Assembly: GCA_040220135.1 (NCBI GenBank)
Contig: JAVJTT010000009.1
Location: 62,001 to 126,000 of the forward strand
Reading direction: 5' to 3'
Length of the DNA stretch: 64,000 nt
Origin: CAJXMH01 sp040220135
Lineage (GTDB): Bacteria > Bacteroidota > Bacteroidia > Flavobacteriales_E > Vicingaceae
Shown: positions 1 to 7,902 of the stretch, one piece after another
How the letters are laid out: the number at the start of each line of letters is the position of its first letter
Numbering within the stretch: the first letter of the stretch is position 1
Position numbers and translations under genes: made by a program
The notes under the pieces: generated by a model
Databases searched by the model: none
Seen by the model: the letters and a program-made list of their open reading frames with translations, nothing else
Told to the model about the DNA's origin: nothing

Positions 1-719
1 GTTACAGCCGTGTAAATCGCAAATATGACTTGGAAGATAATTACCTGAATGTAGCCGTTGGCTCTTATGGCAACATCCATTTCAACACCCGTTTTATCGC
101 CAATTACCAACTATTTGACCGCTTAAATCTCAACACCTCCATTAGTTTCGATCATTTTTCAAACGGCAATACCGCAGAACCCAATTTGGGCATCAATTAT
201 GTGAGTTGGATGAGTGGGCTTTCCTACGCGATTGGTCAGCAAAGTGAAAAGAAAATGCCCGGAATACCGGAAAAGGATGGATACCTTGAACAAGAAATTG
301 TGCTTTCCATAGGCGGCAAACACTCGCGCGCCTTAGCTTCTACTTTCTACCGCACCCACTCTTTTTCTTATGAGGTCCGCAAGCAAACATTTAGAGCCTT
401 GCACCTAGGCTTAGGAGCTGACATTTTTTACGATAGCTCCGTGAAAGATCAATTGGAAAAAGATGGCAAAGATTTTCAGCCCATCAACCGATTTCAAAGT
501 GGCATTCACTTTTCGCAAACCATTGTCTACAATCGTTTTAGCCTTACCTTTCAAGAAGGAATTTACCTGGGTTTAACCGAAAAAGTGAACAATTACTTTA
601 TGTATAATCGAGGTATCGCCAAATACAAGCTCACTGATAAATTGACTTTTCGTTTCGTGATGAAATCGCATTTGTACATTTTAGATTACCCTGAATTTGG
701 ACTTGGTCTGATCTTATGA
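1..719 (+). CDS. Acyloxyacyl hydrolase / PagL-like outer-membrane protein, 5'-truncated by window edge
   Basis: The reading frame is open from the first complete codon at position 3, so the usual-looking start at 30 (a TTG) is internal and the true N-terminus lies upstream of the window. The visible part is made of alternating amphipathic strands typical of an outer-membrane beta-barrel. It carries the motif HFSNGNTAEPNLGIN, which matches the His/Ser/Asn region of PagL-type lipid A 3-O-deacylases; known family members remove acyl chains from lipid A in the outer membrane. The C-terminus ends in an aromatic-rich strand followed by GLGLIL. The stop overlaps the next gene by four bases (ATGA), suggesting co-translation with the lipoprotein. 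Enzymatic activity is inferred only. Confidence 0.7.
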   Translation, partial: YSRVNRKYDLEDNYLNVAVGSYGNIHFNTRFIANYQLFDRLNLNTSISFDHFSNGNTAEPNLGINYVSWMSGLSYAIGQQSEKKMPGIPEKDGYLEQEIVLSIGGKHSRALASTFYRTHSFSYEVRKQTFRALHLGLGADIFYDSSVKDQLEKDGKDFQPINRFQSGIHFSQTIVYNRFSLTFQEGIYLGLTEKVNNYFMYNRGIAKYKLTDKLTFRFVMKSHLYILDYPEFGLGLIL

Positions 720-1423
720 GAAAACTACTCACATACCTTTTGATCTTCGGTGCTTTTGCCTGTGGTAAAGACGATGAATCAATTCGCAAAAAAGAAAGCC
801 TACCCCCTTTTCATAGCATAGAGATCAATGATTCTTTTGAGGTTTACTTGGTAGAAGGAAATGAATACAGCATAGAAATGGAAGGCGCAGAATCATTTGT
901 AGACAAAATGAAGTTCAGCGTAAGCGATTGCACTTTGGTATTGAGCAATGAGAAAATAATTAAGTGGAACGACCCCAAAGACAATACGCTTAAACTTTGG
1001 TTAACCGCCAAGCAGCTGAAGTTTTTAAAAGCCAATGAAACTTGCGACATTAAAACCGTAAACCCCATTACCACTTATGAATTTGGGATTGTGCTGGGCA
1101 GTAAAGCCAATCAAGCCAACATTCAGGTAAACAATGAAGTGCTTTACTATTGGAATGACTTTCCTTGTGGCGGTAAACTAACTTTAAGTGGGAAAACCAC
1201 TGAGCTAAAGTTATGGAATACGGCCATTATGACGGTTGATGCTTCTGCCCTGCAAGCCAAAAGGGGCTTTATAGAAAATGATTCCAAAGGAAATTGCATT
1301 GCTAGTATCAGCGATTACTTAGAATACCAAATTGAAGGAGAAGGCAATGTGATTGTTTATGGGCAGCCGGGGACAATTAAAGATAAAGGAAGCAGTAATA
1401 GTGGCGAGCTGATGTTAAGATAA
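716..1423 (+). CDS. Lipoprotein with head-GIN (DUF2807) domain
   Basis: A short N-terminal hydrophobic stretch ends in FGAFACGKDD, a lipobox with the lipidated Cys near residue 16, so this is an exported lipoprotein. The remainder (about 30-235) is rich in short beta strands with the opening LPPFHSIEINDSFEVYLVEG that is typical of the Bacteroidota head-GIN domain (DUF2807, 'putative autotransporter adhesin'), expected to fold as a beta-helix. The family has no proven biochemical role. It overlaps the upstream outer-membrane gene by four bases, so the two are probably one operon, and a bidirectional hairpin follows immediately after its stop. Confidence 0.7.
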   Translation: MRKLLTYLLIFGAFACGKDDESIRKKESLPPFHSIEINDSFEVYLVEGNEYSIEMEGAESFVDKMKFSVSDCTLVLSNEKIIKWNDPKDNTLKLWLTAKQLKFLKANETCDIKTVNPITTYEFGIVLGSKANQANIQVNNEVLYYWNDFPCGGKLTLSGKTTELKLWNTAIMTVDASALQAKRGFIENDSKGNCIASISDYLEYQIEGEGNVIVYGQPGTIKDKGSSNSGELMLR

Positions 1424-1433
1424 GCGGTAAAAA

Positions 1434-1464
1434 AAATAGCGAAGCTTAAGTAGCTTCGCTATTT
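1434..1464. terminator. Bidirectional hairpin terminator between convergent genes
   Basis: A perfect 13-bp stem, AAATAGCGAAGCT / AGCTTCGCTATTT, with a 5-base loop is flanked by A-runs on one side and T-rich sequence on the other. It sits between the convergent ends at 1423 and 1482, so it can end transcription in both directions. Confidence 0.8.
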
Positions 1465-1481
1465 CTGCCATAACAGGAAGT

Positions 1482-2078
1482 TTATTCATCTTGTTTTACT
1501 GCCCAACTCCAAACAATATTAGCATCGCCAGAAGTAAATTTATTCTCTCGATCTAATTCTTCTTGATTTTCAAACTCAGCACCAAACTCTTCATCCATGA
1601 CAACGGCACCAAAGTCTCTGTCTTTCACTTTGCTTAGTGCATTCCCAATCATGGGCATGGCTTTTTTTGCTATCACTAACCATGTGCCTGTAGAACCAAG
1701 TATGTCAGACACCAAGCCTAAAGCATCACCTCCTAACTCCTTTTCCATATCTTTTAAAAAGTTACCGGCATTACGAGTTGAGCGCCTGCTATGCCTCAAA
1801 TACATTCTAACTTTCACCGATCTGTCTTCTGGCATTTCTCTTTCTTTAACGATCAATCCATCCGCCCCAACTGCTCCTTGAGGTTCAAAAAATAGTTGGT
1901 TTTCAGCATTTGGCTTCACCCTAAAAAATGACTCCCCTGTTTGGGGCTGCGGAATGTAAGTCATCACCATTTTATCTTCTTCTTCCGGATGCTCAGTGAC
2001 TACCACAAAGTATAGTTTCCACCTTTTTTTTGCACGAAGAATCTTTAACTGTTCTAGCTCTAATTGAATTACGGCCAT
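1482..2078 (-). CDS. Hypothetical cytoplasmic protein, 198 aa
   Basis: I do not recognise this family. There is no signal peptide. The N-terminal half (about 1-95) is strand-rich (KRWKLYFVVVTEH, SFFRVKPNAENQLFFEPQG), then comes a basic stretch RMYLRHSRRSTRN near residues 92-104, a helical segment to about 155 and an acidic tail ending in NIVWSWAVKQDE. It stands alone, convergent with the lipoprotein operon and divergent from the pterin genes. Upstream DNA is AT-rich. Composition looks like the host's. Function unknown; the gene is supported by its length, a clean ATG start and an absence of competing frames. Confidence 0.6.
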   Translation of the reverse strand: MAVIQLELEQLKILRAKKRWKLYFVVVTEHPEEEDKMVMTYIPQPQTGESFFRVKPNAENQLFFEPQGAVGADGLIVKEREMPEDRSVKVRMYLRHSRRSTRNAGNFLKDMEKELGGDALGLVSDILGSTGTWLVIAKKAMPMIGNALSKVKDRDFGAVVMDEEFGAEFENQEELDRENKFTSGDANIVWSWAVKQDE

Positions 2079-2382
2079 AATTTAAAATTTAGGTTAAAAA
2101 AAAAATAATTTCTAATTCAGACAAGCGAGCACCATAAGCCTACTTGATAAAGCTCAAAAGCAAAAACCTAAACGATAACTTAATTCAATATCAGCCCCTT
2201 CCATCACTTTTGAGAGGCACTAAGAAACAACATTTTTATGAATTCCAAAAAAATAGTAAGGGCATTGGTCTTTAATTATTAAAATAAAGTCCATTGCATT
2301 TCTTAAGTCATAAACTAATAGTTTGTTTAATATTTTGTCAAAATAATTAAACAATCATCTCAAAAATTATGTTAGAAGCAGT
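2079..2382. other. AT-rich divergent intergenic region (304 bp)
   Basis: This stretch separates the divergent 198-aa gene and the pterin genes. It is very AT-rich with several TTTG tracts and must hold promoters for both directions, but I could not place a convincing TTTG-N19-TAnnTTTG pair. No ORF, RNA gene or clear inverted repeat was seen. Confidence 0.5.
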
Positions 2383-2793
2383 ATGATAAAAACCACCGTT
2401 TGCCGAAAGGCCCATTTTAATGCTGCACATCGCTTGCACAATCCGAAATGGTCTGAAGAAAAAAACAAAAGCATTTTTGGGAAATGCAACAACCCCAACT
2501 ACCATGGTCATAATTACGATCTAATTGTAAAAGTGACCGGAGAGGTAGATGAAGAAACGGGCTTTGTGGTCGATATGAAAGAGCTTAAGACTTTGATCAA
2601 ACAAGAAGTGCTTGAGCGCTTTGATCATAAAAATTTAAACCTCGATACAGAAGAGTTTAAAAGCTTAAATCCTACAGCAGAGAATATTGCAAGGATCATC
2701 TACGAATTATTAAGACCTGGTATAAACAGCGAGCATTCCTTAAGCGTGACGCTTTATGAAACTAAAAGAAACTTCGTTGAATACGGAGCATAA
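2383..2793 (+). CDS. 6-pyruvoyl-tetrahydropterin synthase-type enzyme (PTPS, eukaryotic-like)
   Basis: The 136-residue protein belongs to the PTPS/QueD family, which converts 7,8-dihydroneopterin triphosphate either to 6-pyruvoyltetrahydropterin or to 6-carboxytetrahydropterin. Visible zinc ligands are His16 (FNAAHRL), His41 and His43 (YHGHNY); Cys35 in FGKCNNPNYHGHNY is the catalytic Cys, and FDHKNLN holds Asp81/His82. The spacing is C-x5-HGH, the form seen in mammalian PTPS, rather than the C-x3-HGH spacing I associate with QueD. It is followed after 18 bases by GTP cyclohydrolase I, which supplies its substrate. I therefore favour tetrahydrobiopterin synthesis over queuosine synthesis, but that is inference; a sepiapterin-reductase-like gene is not in the window. 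Confidence 0.85.
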   Translation: MIKTTVCRKAHFNAAHRLHNPKWSEEKNKSIFGKCNNPNYHGHNYDLIVKVTGEVDEETGFVVDMKELKTLIKQEVLERFDHKNLNLDTEEFKSLNPTAENIARIIYELLRPGINSEHSLSVTLYETKRNFVEYGA

Positions 2794-2811
2794 AACAAAA
2801 CAATCCAAATC

Positions 2812-3528
2812 ATGAATGAACTAACTGACACCCTAAAAAAGAAAAATGGCTTTAAAAACGGCCATAATGGGACTAACACAAGCATAACGATTGAAGATAT
2901 TGGCGACAACCACGTCGGAACTTCTTTAGAAACGCCCATGCGTGAAAATGCCTTTGATCTGAATGACGAGGAGAAAATGGAAAAGATCGAAGGACATTTC
3001 AGTCAGATCATGGAGATCATGGGCCTAGACTTGAACGACGACAGCTTAAGCGGTACCCCAAAGCGCGTGGCGAAGATGTACATCAAAGAAATATTTTCTG
3101 GTCTTAACCCCGAAAATAAACCAAGGGTTGCACTTTTTGATAACAAATACCAATACAATCAAATGTTGGTTGAAAAAGACATTACACTCTTTTCCTTCTG
3201 CGAACATCACTTTGTTCCTATTATTGGCAGAGCGCATGTGGCTTACATTTCTAATGGAAAAGTTGTGGGTCTTTCAAAGATCAACCGCATAGTGCAATAT
3301 TTTGCTAAAAGGCCACAAGTGCAAGAGCGCTTAACCAAGCAAATTGCAGAAGAATTAAAAAGCCTACTTAACACTAAAGATGTAGCAGTAGTGATTGAAG
3401 CCGAGCACCTTTGTGTTGCTGCTCGCGGGGTAGAAGATGTAAACTCCAAAACGGTTACCGTAGAATACTGCGGAAAATTTGAAGAAGAGGCAGTACGAAA
3501 AGAGTTTTTATCGCATGTGAGAGGCTAG
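2812..3528 (+). CDS. folE: GTP cyclohydrolase I
   Basis: This enzyme opens the imidazole ring of GTP to give 7,8-dihydroneopterin triphosphate, the first step of folate and biopterin synthesis. The catalytic core spans about residues 55-238. Zinc ligands are visible as Cys130 and His133 (FSFCEHHF) and Cys201 (AEHLCVAARGV), matching the family pattern. The first ~50 residues are a hydrophilic extension of the kind common in this phylum. It lies 18 bases behind the PTPS gene and probably forms a two-gene operon ending at the hairpin at 3579-3604. All key residues are present, so it should be active. Confidence 0.95.
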   Translation: MNELTDTLKKKNGFKNGHNGTNTSITIEDIGDNHVGTSLETPMRENAFDLNDEEKMEKIEGHFSQIMEIMGLDLNDDSLSGTPKRVAKMYIKEIFSGLNPENKPRVALFDNKYQYNQMLVEKDITLFSFCEHHFVPIIGRAHVAYISNGKVVGLSKINRIVQYFAKRPQVQERLTKQIAEELKSLLNTKDVAVVIEAEHLCVAARGVEDVNSKTVTVEYCGKFEEEAVRKEFLSHVRG

Positions 3529-3578
3529 TATTATAAAAGACTTCTTATAATAATCACTACTATTTAAGTTTATCAAAA

Positions 3579-3604
3579 AAGCCTCAACTTTTCAGTTGAG
3601 GCTT
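3579..3604. terminator. Hairpin terminator after folE, shared with the tRNA-remnant repeat family
   Basis: The stem AAGCCTCAAC / GTTGAGGCTT with loop TTTTCA is preceded by an A-run. Nearly the same hairpin occurs at 55509-55534, again directly next to a GTACTCGAGGCC tRNA remnant, so this terminator may have travelled with the repeat rather than belonging to folE originally. On the minus strand it would end a tRNA-like transcript. Confidence 0.7.
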
Positions 3605-3636
3605 GCTTTGCTCCGCTAAAGCTTCAGCGAAAGCGA

Positions 3637-3790
3637 GTACTCGAGGCCCCGATTGAATCGGGGCACGTTCGCAATGATCACAGGATTTTAAGTAAACTGG
3701 TAAAGCTGCAAACCCATACAATTCGTTGCATTTCGATACAAAATGATGCAAAATAGAACAAAAGAACACTCCAAAGGAACACTCTAATGC
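3637..3790 (-). repeat. Dispersed 154-nt repeat: decayed tRNA-Leu with palindrome in the T-arm (copy R1)
   Basis: Read on the minus strand, it contains ACTTAAAATCCTGTG followed by a CATTGCG block, the anticodon arm and variable region of the tRNA-Leu at 55906-55990, then the palindrome CCCCGATTCAATCGGGG where the T-arm should be, then the acceptor-like CCTCGAGTAC. The upstream part (to 3790) ends in a repeated GAACACTC motif. It aligns without gaps to 20887-21040. A second palindrome-like insert (about 3605-3636) separates it from the terminator. The rest of the 3529-4032 gap holds no gene I can support; the 74-aa ORF across it is just this repeat. Confidence 0.7.
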
Positions 3791-4032
3791 ATGACAACAT
3801 TTAGACAAGGCGATACGCTATTGCTAATTGCGCGGTGGTGGGGTTCTTTGAAAAGAACAAAACCAAAGCACAGAAAAGCACTTACGAGAAACAGGAGTAG
3901 AGCTCTAATTAAGATGTAAAAACAACTCGTTTACTCATACCGAACACAAGAATTATTTTCCCTTACACGGGCTTAAAATTAGTTTTCGCAAGAATGAGGG
4001 TTGTTATCAGCTACCATTGATGGCCTTTGTTT

Positions 4033-4932
4033 TTATTTTACTTCTAGCGGAGTAATTATATAACCAATATCCGATAGTTGGCTAATCAATCCACATTCGA
4101 ACATCAAATGACTTAAGCCTACTGCAATAAAACAATTCTGCCTTTCAATTAAATCTTTAATTTGTCTCATCCATTTTTCGTTTCTGTCACTCAAGATAAG
4201 GGTATTTTGACAAGGAGTATTTGTTTGGTAATCTATATCCATCTCCGAATACCAACTAATTTCTTCACAGTCATTTACATTTTGGGTTCTAATTTTTTCA
4301 ATAATGTTAAAAAGTCTCCTTTTATGTGATTTTCGGGGCATTCCTTCTACGTCCTTATTGATAAGATGAATTTGTTCTTCTGTAGTTTCAAGTCCATAAA
4401 GTTCTAAATTTTGCTCAACGGCTTTTGAAGCTATATAATCATCTAAAGAAAGTGAGGTATCGTTAGAGCTTCTATTTAAACAGACTTGCTGTTTGAAATG
4501 GCGGTTAAGAAACACATACATCTCAGTAGGTGTCATTTTGCCATAATTAGTGGGGCTTTTAGCAAAGAGCTTGTCGATGTACTTCAATTCTACCTTGTTT
4601 AAATACTTATTCCATGCTGTGATTTCGGTTCTTCGGTTGATAATATCTTCTGCCGTTTCACCGAGAATATTTAGGTTTTCCTTTATCAATATATCACTTG
4701 TGGCAAGAGCTTGATTAGCTATTGACAAAGAATCAAAAAGTGCTTTACCAAAAGCGTGGTGGGTTCCAAATAAGTAGGAAACATGCTTATTATTGGAAGA
4801 AGTTATCTTAAATAATACCGTCTTGATTGAGTCGAATTCTATTTTGCTTTCTGTTTGAGCTAATCCGATTTGAAAAGTTAAAAGCAAAACAATAGCCACA
4901 AAATAAGAGCGCCCTTTTACTGTATATTCCAT
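4033..4932 (-). CDS. TraB/GumN family exported protein
   Basis: A signal peptide (about 1-25, ending LTFQIGLAQ) leads into a TraB/GumN domain. The diagnostic N-terminal motif YLFGTHHAFG (residues 54-62) and the C-terminal motif IAVGLSHLMFECGLISQLSDI are both visible; family members are predicted metal-dependent proteases related to Tiki. The usual C-terminal motif is G-x-G/A-H-L, here GLSHL, so the histidine is kept. Length (299 aa) is normal. It lies downstream of a small exported protein and a PD40 protein on the same strand but with a 60-base gap, so co-transcription is only possible. Substrate unknown. Confidence 0.8.
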   Translation of the reverse strand: MEYTVKGRSYFVAIVLLLTFQIGLAQTESKIEFDSIKTVLFKITSSNNKHVSYLFGTHHAFGKALFDSLSIANQALATSDILIKENLNILGETAEDIINRRTEITAWNKYLNKVELKYIDKLFAKSPTNYGKMTPTEMYVFLNRHFKQQVCLNRSSNDTSLSLDDYIASKAVEQNLELYGLETTEEQIHLINKDVEGMPRKSHKRRLFNIIEKIRTQNVNDCEEISWYSEMDIDYQTNTPCQNTLILSDRNEKWMRQIKDLIERQNCFIAVGLSHLMFECGLISQLSDIGYIITPLEVK

Positions 4933-4992
4933 ATTGCTCTTTGTTTGTTTTGTTCCCTCACTAGGGTTAAGTATGGTTTAGGCCTGCTTCTG

Positions 4993-5250
4993 TCAAAAAT
5001 CATTTTTGTTGTTATATAAGATAAAGTCGCTAGCAGCATCTTCGGATTGAATAAATTCTTTTGACTCAGAGCCTTTTGTCCAAATCATTACAGAGGCATG
5101 ATGCTCGTGTTCATTCATTGAATTTAAATAAGACCATAGAACATTATAACCAACAGTAATTATATTGCCTGCTGTGTGCGCAAATACATATGACGTTTGG
5201 AAAAGTAGAACAGATCCTAATATCGTGTTTATGATATTTAATTTTTTCAA
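4993..5250 (-). CDS. Small exported protein, 85 aa, unknown
   Basis: A typical signal peptide (about 1-24, ending SYVFA) precedes a short mature part with the His-rich segment NEHEHHAS. I do not recognise a family. The ORF begins only seven bases after the stop of the PD40 gene, which supports a real, co-transcribed gene. It could instead be a truncated piece of a longer exported protein. No catalytic motif is visible. Confidence 0.45.
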   Translation of the reverse strand: MKKLNIINTILGSVLLFQTSYVFAHTAGNIITVGYNVLWSYLNSMNEHEHHASVMIWTKGSESKEFIQSEDAASDFILYNNKNDF

Positions 5251-5257
5251 AAAAACA

Positions 5258-6223
5258 CTAATGGCTTGGCGATGGTATTGTTTTCTTTATTTCATTAATG
5301 TTAAACTTAGTAACGTAAAGGTCCAAACCACCATCAAATCGTTGTGGATTGGGTGAGTTTCTAGTCGATGTTAAAAATAAATATTTGTAATCTGGTGAAA
5401 GCCAAGGACTCCCATCTACCCCTGCACTATTATATTTCTTACCTAAATTCTTAGCTTTAGTCCATTGCCCATTATTATTAAAACTAATATAAAGGTCTGT
5501 AACGCCAAGGCCATTGGGGTCGTCTTTTCTTGCAAAAATCATGAACGATTCATCAGGCGCAACCCAAGCATCAGATTCTAATAAATTGGAATTGATAGTA
5601 GTTGGGAGCTTTACCGCTTCATCATAATTTCCATTGTTATATCTTGCCACATAAATATCATAACTAGAGGTTCTTGACGCTCTAGAAAAATAAAGATTAC
5701 CATTATTAGTCGTTATTGGGTATGCCTCCGGTGCTATCGAATTTATTGTTTTTGGAAGTGCTTCTGGTTTATCCCATTGGTGATTATTCTTTTTACTTCT
5801 CCAAATATTGTCATCTTCTCCAACAAAGTAAATGTATTTACCATTTTTTTGAATATGAACATCTGCACTATTATGCAATTGCTTACCAAACAATACTTTT
5901 TTAGGATTTGAAAATTTGCCGTTTTTAAATTGGCTTTGCATAACATTAGACACAGACCAATCTGCAGAGCTAATAGTATAATAAAGTGTTTCTGTATGCA
6001 CATTAAAACTTGTATTGTATTCAATTGCACCAGTTGAAATTAAATTAGGTTCTAATTTTACCGCACCATTTGAGAAATCTAAGCTTTTGAGATATGAGCC
6101 TAAAAAACTCTGTCCCATAATTTGAGTAGAACAAACGATTAGAAATAGCATTACTATGCTAAACTTGTTTAAGTATAAACTCTTTTTAATTAATTGATAA
6201 TAAATCGTTTTTAAAATCACCAT
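5258..6223 (-). CDS. Exported PD40 (WD40-like) beta-propeller protein
   Basis: The protein has an N-terminal hydrophobic export signal (about 20-38, ending STQIMGQ) and repeated propeller blades with the PD40 signature, for example YPITTNNGNLYFSRAS, ESDAWVAPDESFMIFA and SPWLSPDYKYLFLTS. PD40 propellers in this phylum are found in TolB-like and OmpA-linked envelope proteins that bind partners or glycans. There is no OmpA domain at the C-terminus, so it is a stand-alone propeller in the periplasm or at the surface. The true start may be a few codons inside. It probably shares a transcript with the 85-aa protein seven bases downstream. Confidence 0.75.
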   Translation of the reverse strand: MVILKTIYYQLIKKSLYLNKFSIVMLFLIVCSTQIMGQSFLGSYLKSLDFSNGAVKLEPNLISTGAIEYNTSFNVHTETLYYTISSADWSVSNVMQSQFKNGKFSNPKKVLFGKQLHNSADVHIQKNGKYIYFVGEDDNIWRSKKNNHQWDKPEALPKTINSIAPEAYPITTNNGNLYFSRASRTSSYDIYVARYNNGNYDEAVKLPTTINSNLLESDAWVAPDESFMIFARKDDPNGLGVTDLYISFNNNGQWTKAKNLGKKYNSAGVDGSPWLSPDYKYLFLTSTRNSPNPQRFDGGLDLYVTKFNINEIKKTIPSPSH

Positions 6224-6371
6224 TTACATATTTTAATTTATTCTTGGCTTAAGGTTAATTTGATTTTTTCAATAGGTTATTTTGACAATTCTTCAAGCTT
6301 TTCTTAGCGTTTCGGCTTTTAAATGTATCTCGAAGTGCATGTGTTATATCTTTTCTTGTTTACAGTTATTT

Positions 6372-7763
6372 TTAATACGATTTGCCTTGCCAAGTCATAT
6401 CTTCAGGCATGATAAATAAGTTTTCAACCAAGGAACTATCCTTTTCACTGAGAAGCCATCTAATTGCTAATTTCCCTTCAGAGTCTGAACCAAACCAAAC
6501 TTCTATTCCCTTTGGAGTTTTATCTTTAACCCATCTGTAGCCCAATGCTCTGAACTTAGGAAGTGTTTTGTTTAGCTGGCTTAAATCTTCCCATGTTCTG
6601 TCTTCTCTATTCATGCTGCCTTTTACACTTGCATTTTCAATTGCCTTAAAAATTTCAACTGCATTTTGAGTTTCAACTGCCCTAATCCATGACTTCAGAG
6701 AATTTTCAATAGCTATTGAATCATTAAGAGAATGGATCGGGTTGACCCTAACAACTTTTTTAGATTTTTTGGTTGGACGAACTCCTAAGTCGCTTTCAAT
6801 GCTTGTTTTAAGTTTTGCCATCAAAGATAAGTCGCGTAAACCTATATTATTCAGGGCGATAATTGTATAATTGCTTTCAAAGTCCTTAATGAACATATTA
6901 GAATATCCAGGTAAAGATCCAAAAACTTCGATCTTATTATTTGTGCTTTCTAAGTACTTTCTACTTTCTGGATTTAAGAATTTGCCATGTGATAATGCTT
7001 CGGATAATTTTATTAGGTCTTCTATTGTAGAGTAAGCTCCTCCAGAAGCATACCTACCCTCATAATTAGTGGTATCCAGCTGCCACTCATTATTGGAATA
7101 AACATACCCTTTTTGGATAGGCGAGCCTGAATTGAATACTCCCGAATTGTACATGCCTAATTCATTAAATATGAGTTTTTTAAAAGCATTATGTAAGTTA
7201 TTATTCGTAAGCTGTTCAATGATACTTCCTAAGATCCAATAATTCAGATTGCTGTACTCTGTTTTAGTGCCTGGTGTAAAGGAAAGTTTGAAATCGGTAA
7301 TCGTATCTAAGAATGATCCAGCACATTTTTTATTATCAAAATGAGTTCTGGGCATTTCGTCCTGACCTATTTCACGAGGTAGACCGGAACTCATTTTAAG
7401 TAAGTTAAGAACAGTAATATGGTCACCAAAAGTTGGTTTGAAAGTGTTTCTATACTTACTGATTGGAGCATTCAAGTCAATAATCCCTTGCTGATGTAGT
7501 TTTAAAATACTTACCTCAGTAAACAGCTTGGTTAAAGAAGCGAGATATATTTTCGAAGTATCATTCAGGCTGTCTAGCATTGGAGTAGGTGACACAATTG
7601 TATTATAGAATATAACTTCTCCGTTTTTTTCAACATATAGATAGCCATTGAAATCTGCCTCTTCAACAATGTTATAAACAACCTCCTGCATTCGGGCTTT
7701 ATCTGATTTGCAAGATGCTAAAAGCAGTATTAAAGATATTTGAAGAGTTATAAAGTTTTTCAT
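6372..7763 (-). CDS. Serine hydrolase, class C beta-lactamase fold, lipoprotein
   Basis: The N-terminus LLLASCKSDK is a lipobox with Cys near residue 18. The catalytic domain (about 25-330) has the SxxK motif S76-L-T-K79 (YLASLTKLF) and the YxN motif Tyr170-S-Asn172 (TEYSNLNYW), the hallmark of EstB/AmpC/D-alanyl-D-alanine-peptidase-like serine hydrolases. A ~120-residue C-terminal domain (about 345-463) of the NTF2-like type often attached to these proteins follows. It acts in the periplasm or on the outer membrane; the substrate (peptide, ester or lactam) cannot be told. It is monocistronic, with its own upstream gap. Confidence 0.82.
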   Translation of the reverse strand: MKNFITLQISLILLLASCKSDKARMQEVVYNIVEEADFNGYLYVEKNGEVIFYNTIVSPTPMLDSLNDTSKIYLASLTKLFTEVSILKLHQQGIIDLNAPISKYRNTFKPTFGDHITVLNLLKMSSGLPREIGQDEMPRTHFDNKKCAGSFLDTITDFKLSFTPGTKTEYSNLNYWILGSIIEQLTNNNLHNAFKKLIFNELGMYNSGVFNSGSPIQKGYVYSNNEWQLDTTNYEGRYASGGAYSTIEDLIKLSEALSHGKFLNPESRKYLESTNNKIEVFGSLPGYSNMFIKDFESNYTIIALNNIGLRDLSLMAKLKTSIESDLGVRPTKKSKKVVRVNPIHSLNDSIAIENSLKSWIRAVETQNAVEIFKAIENASVKGSMNREDRTWEDLSQLNKTLPKFRALGYRWVKDKTPKGIEVWFGSDSEGKLAIRWLLSEKDSSLVENLFIMPEDMTWQGKSY

Positions 7764-7902
7764 CTTATGATTTTAAAAAATAGTTTTTGTCGATAAGCTA
7801 TACTCATACTTGCCTTTGATTTTGAAAAATTCATATAACTGTTATTTAGACTCAAACTCTTATGGTTTAAATTAGACTAGTATTTGCAAAGCATCTATGC
7901 AA

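Noticed and set aside
844..1074. Minus-strand 76-aa ORF inside the head-GIN lipoprotein gene
   Set aside because: Shadow of the coding strand; the plus-strand gene has a lipobox and family pattern.
3584..3808. 74-aa ORF on the minus strand
   Set aside because: It runs through the tRNA-Leu remnant, palindromes and a terminator; the reading frame is accidental.
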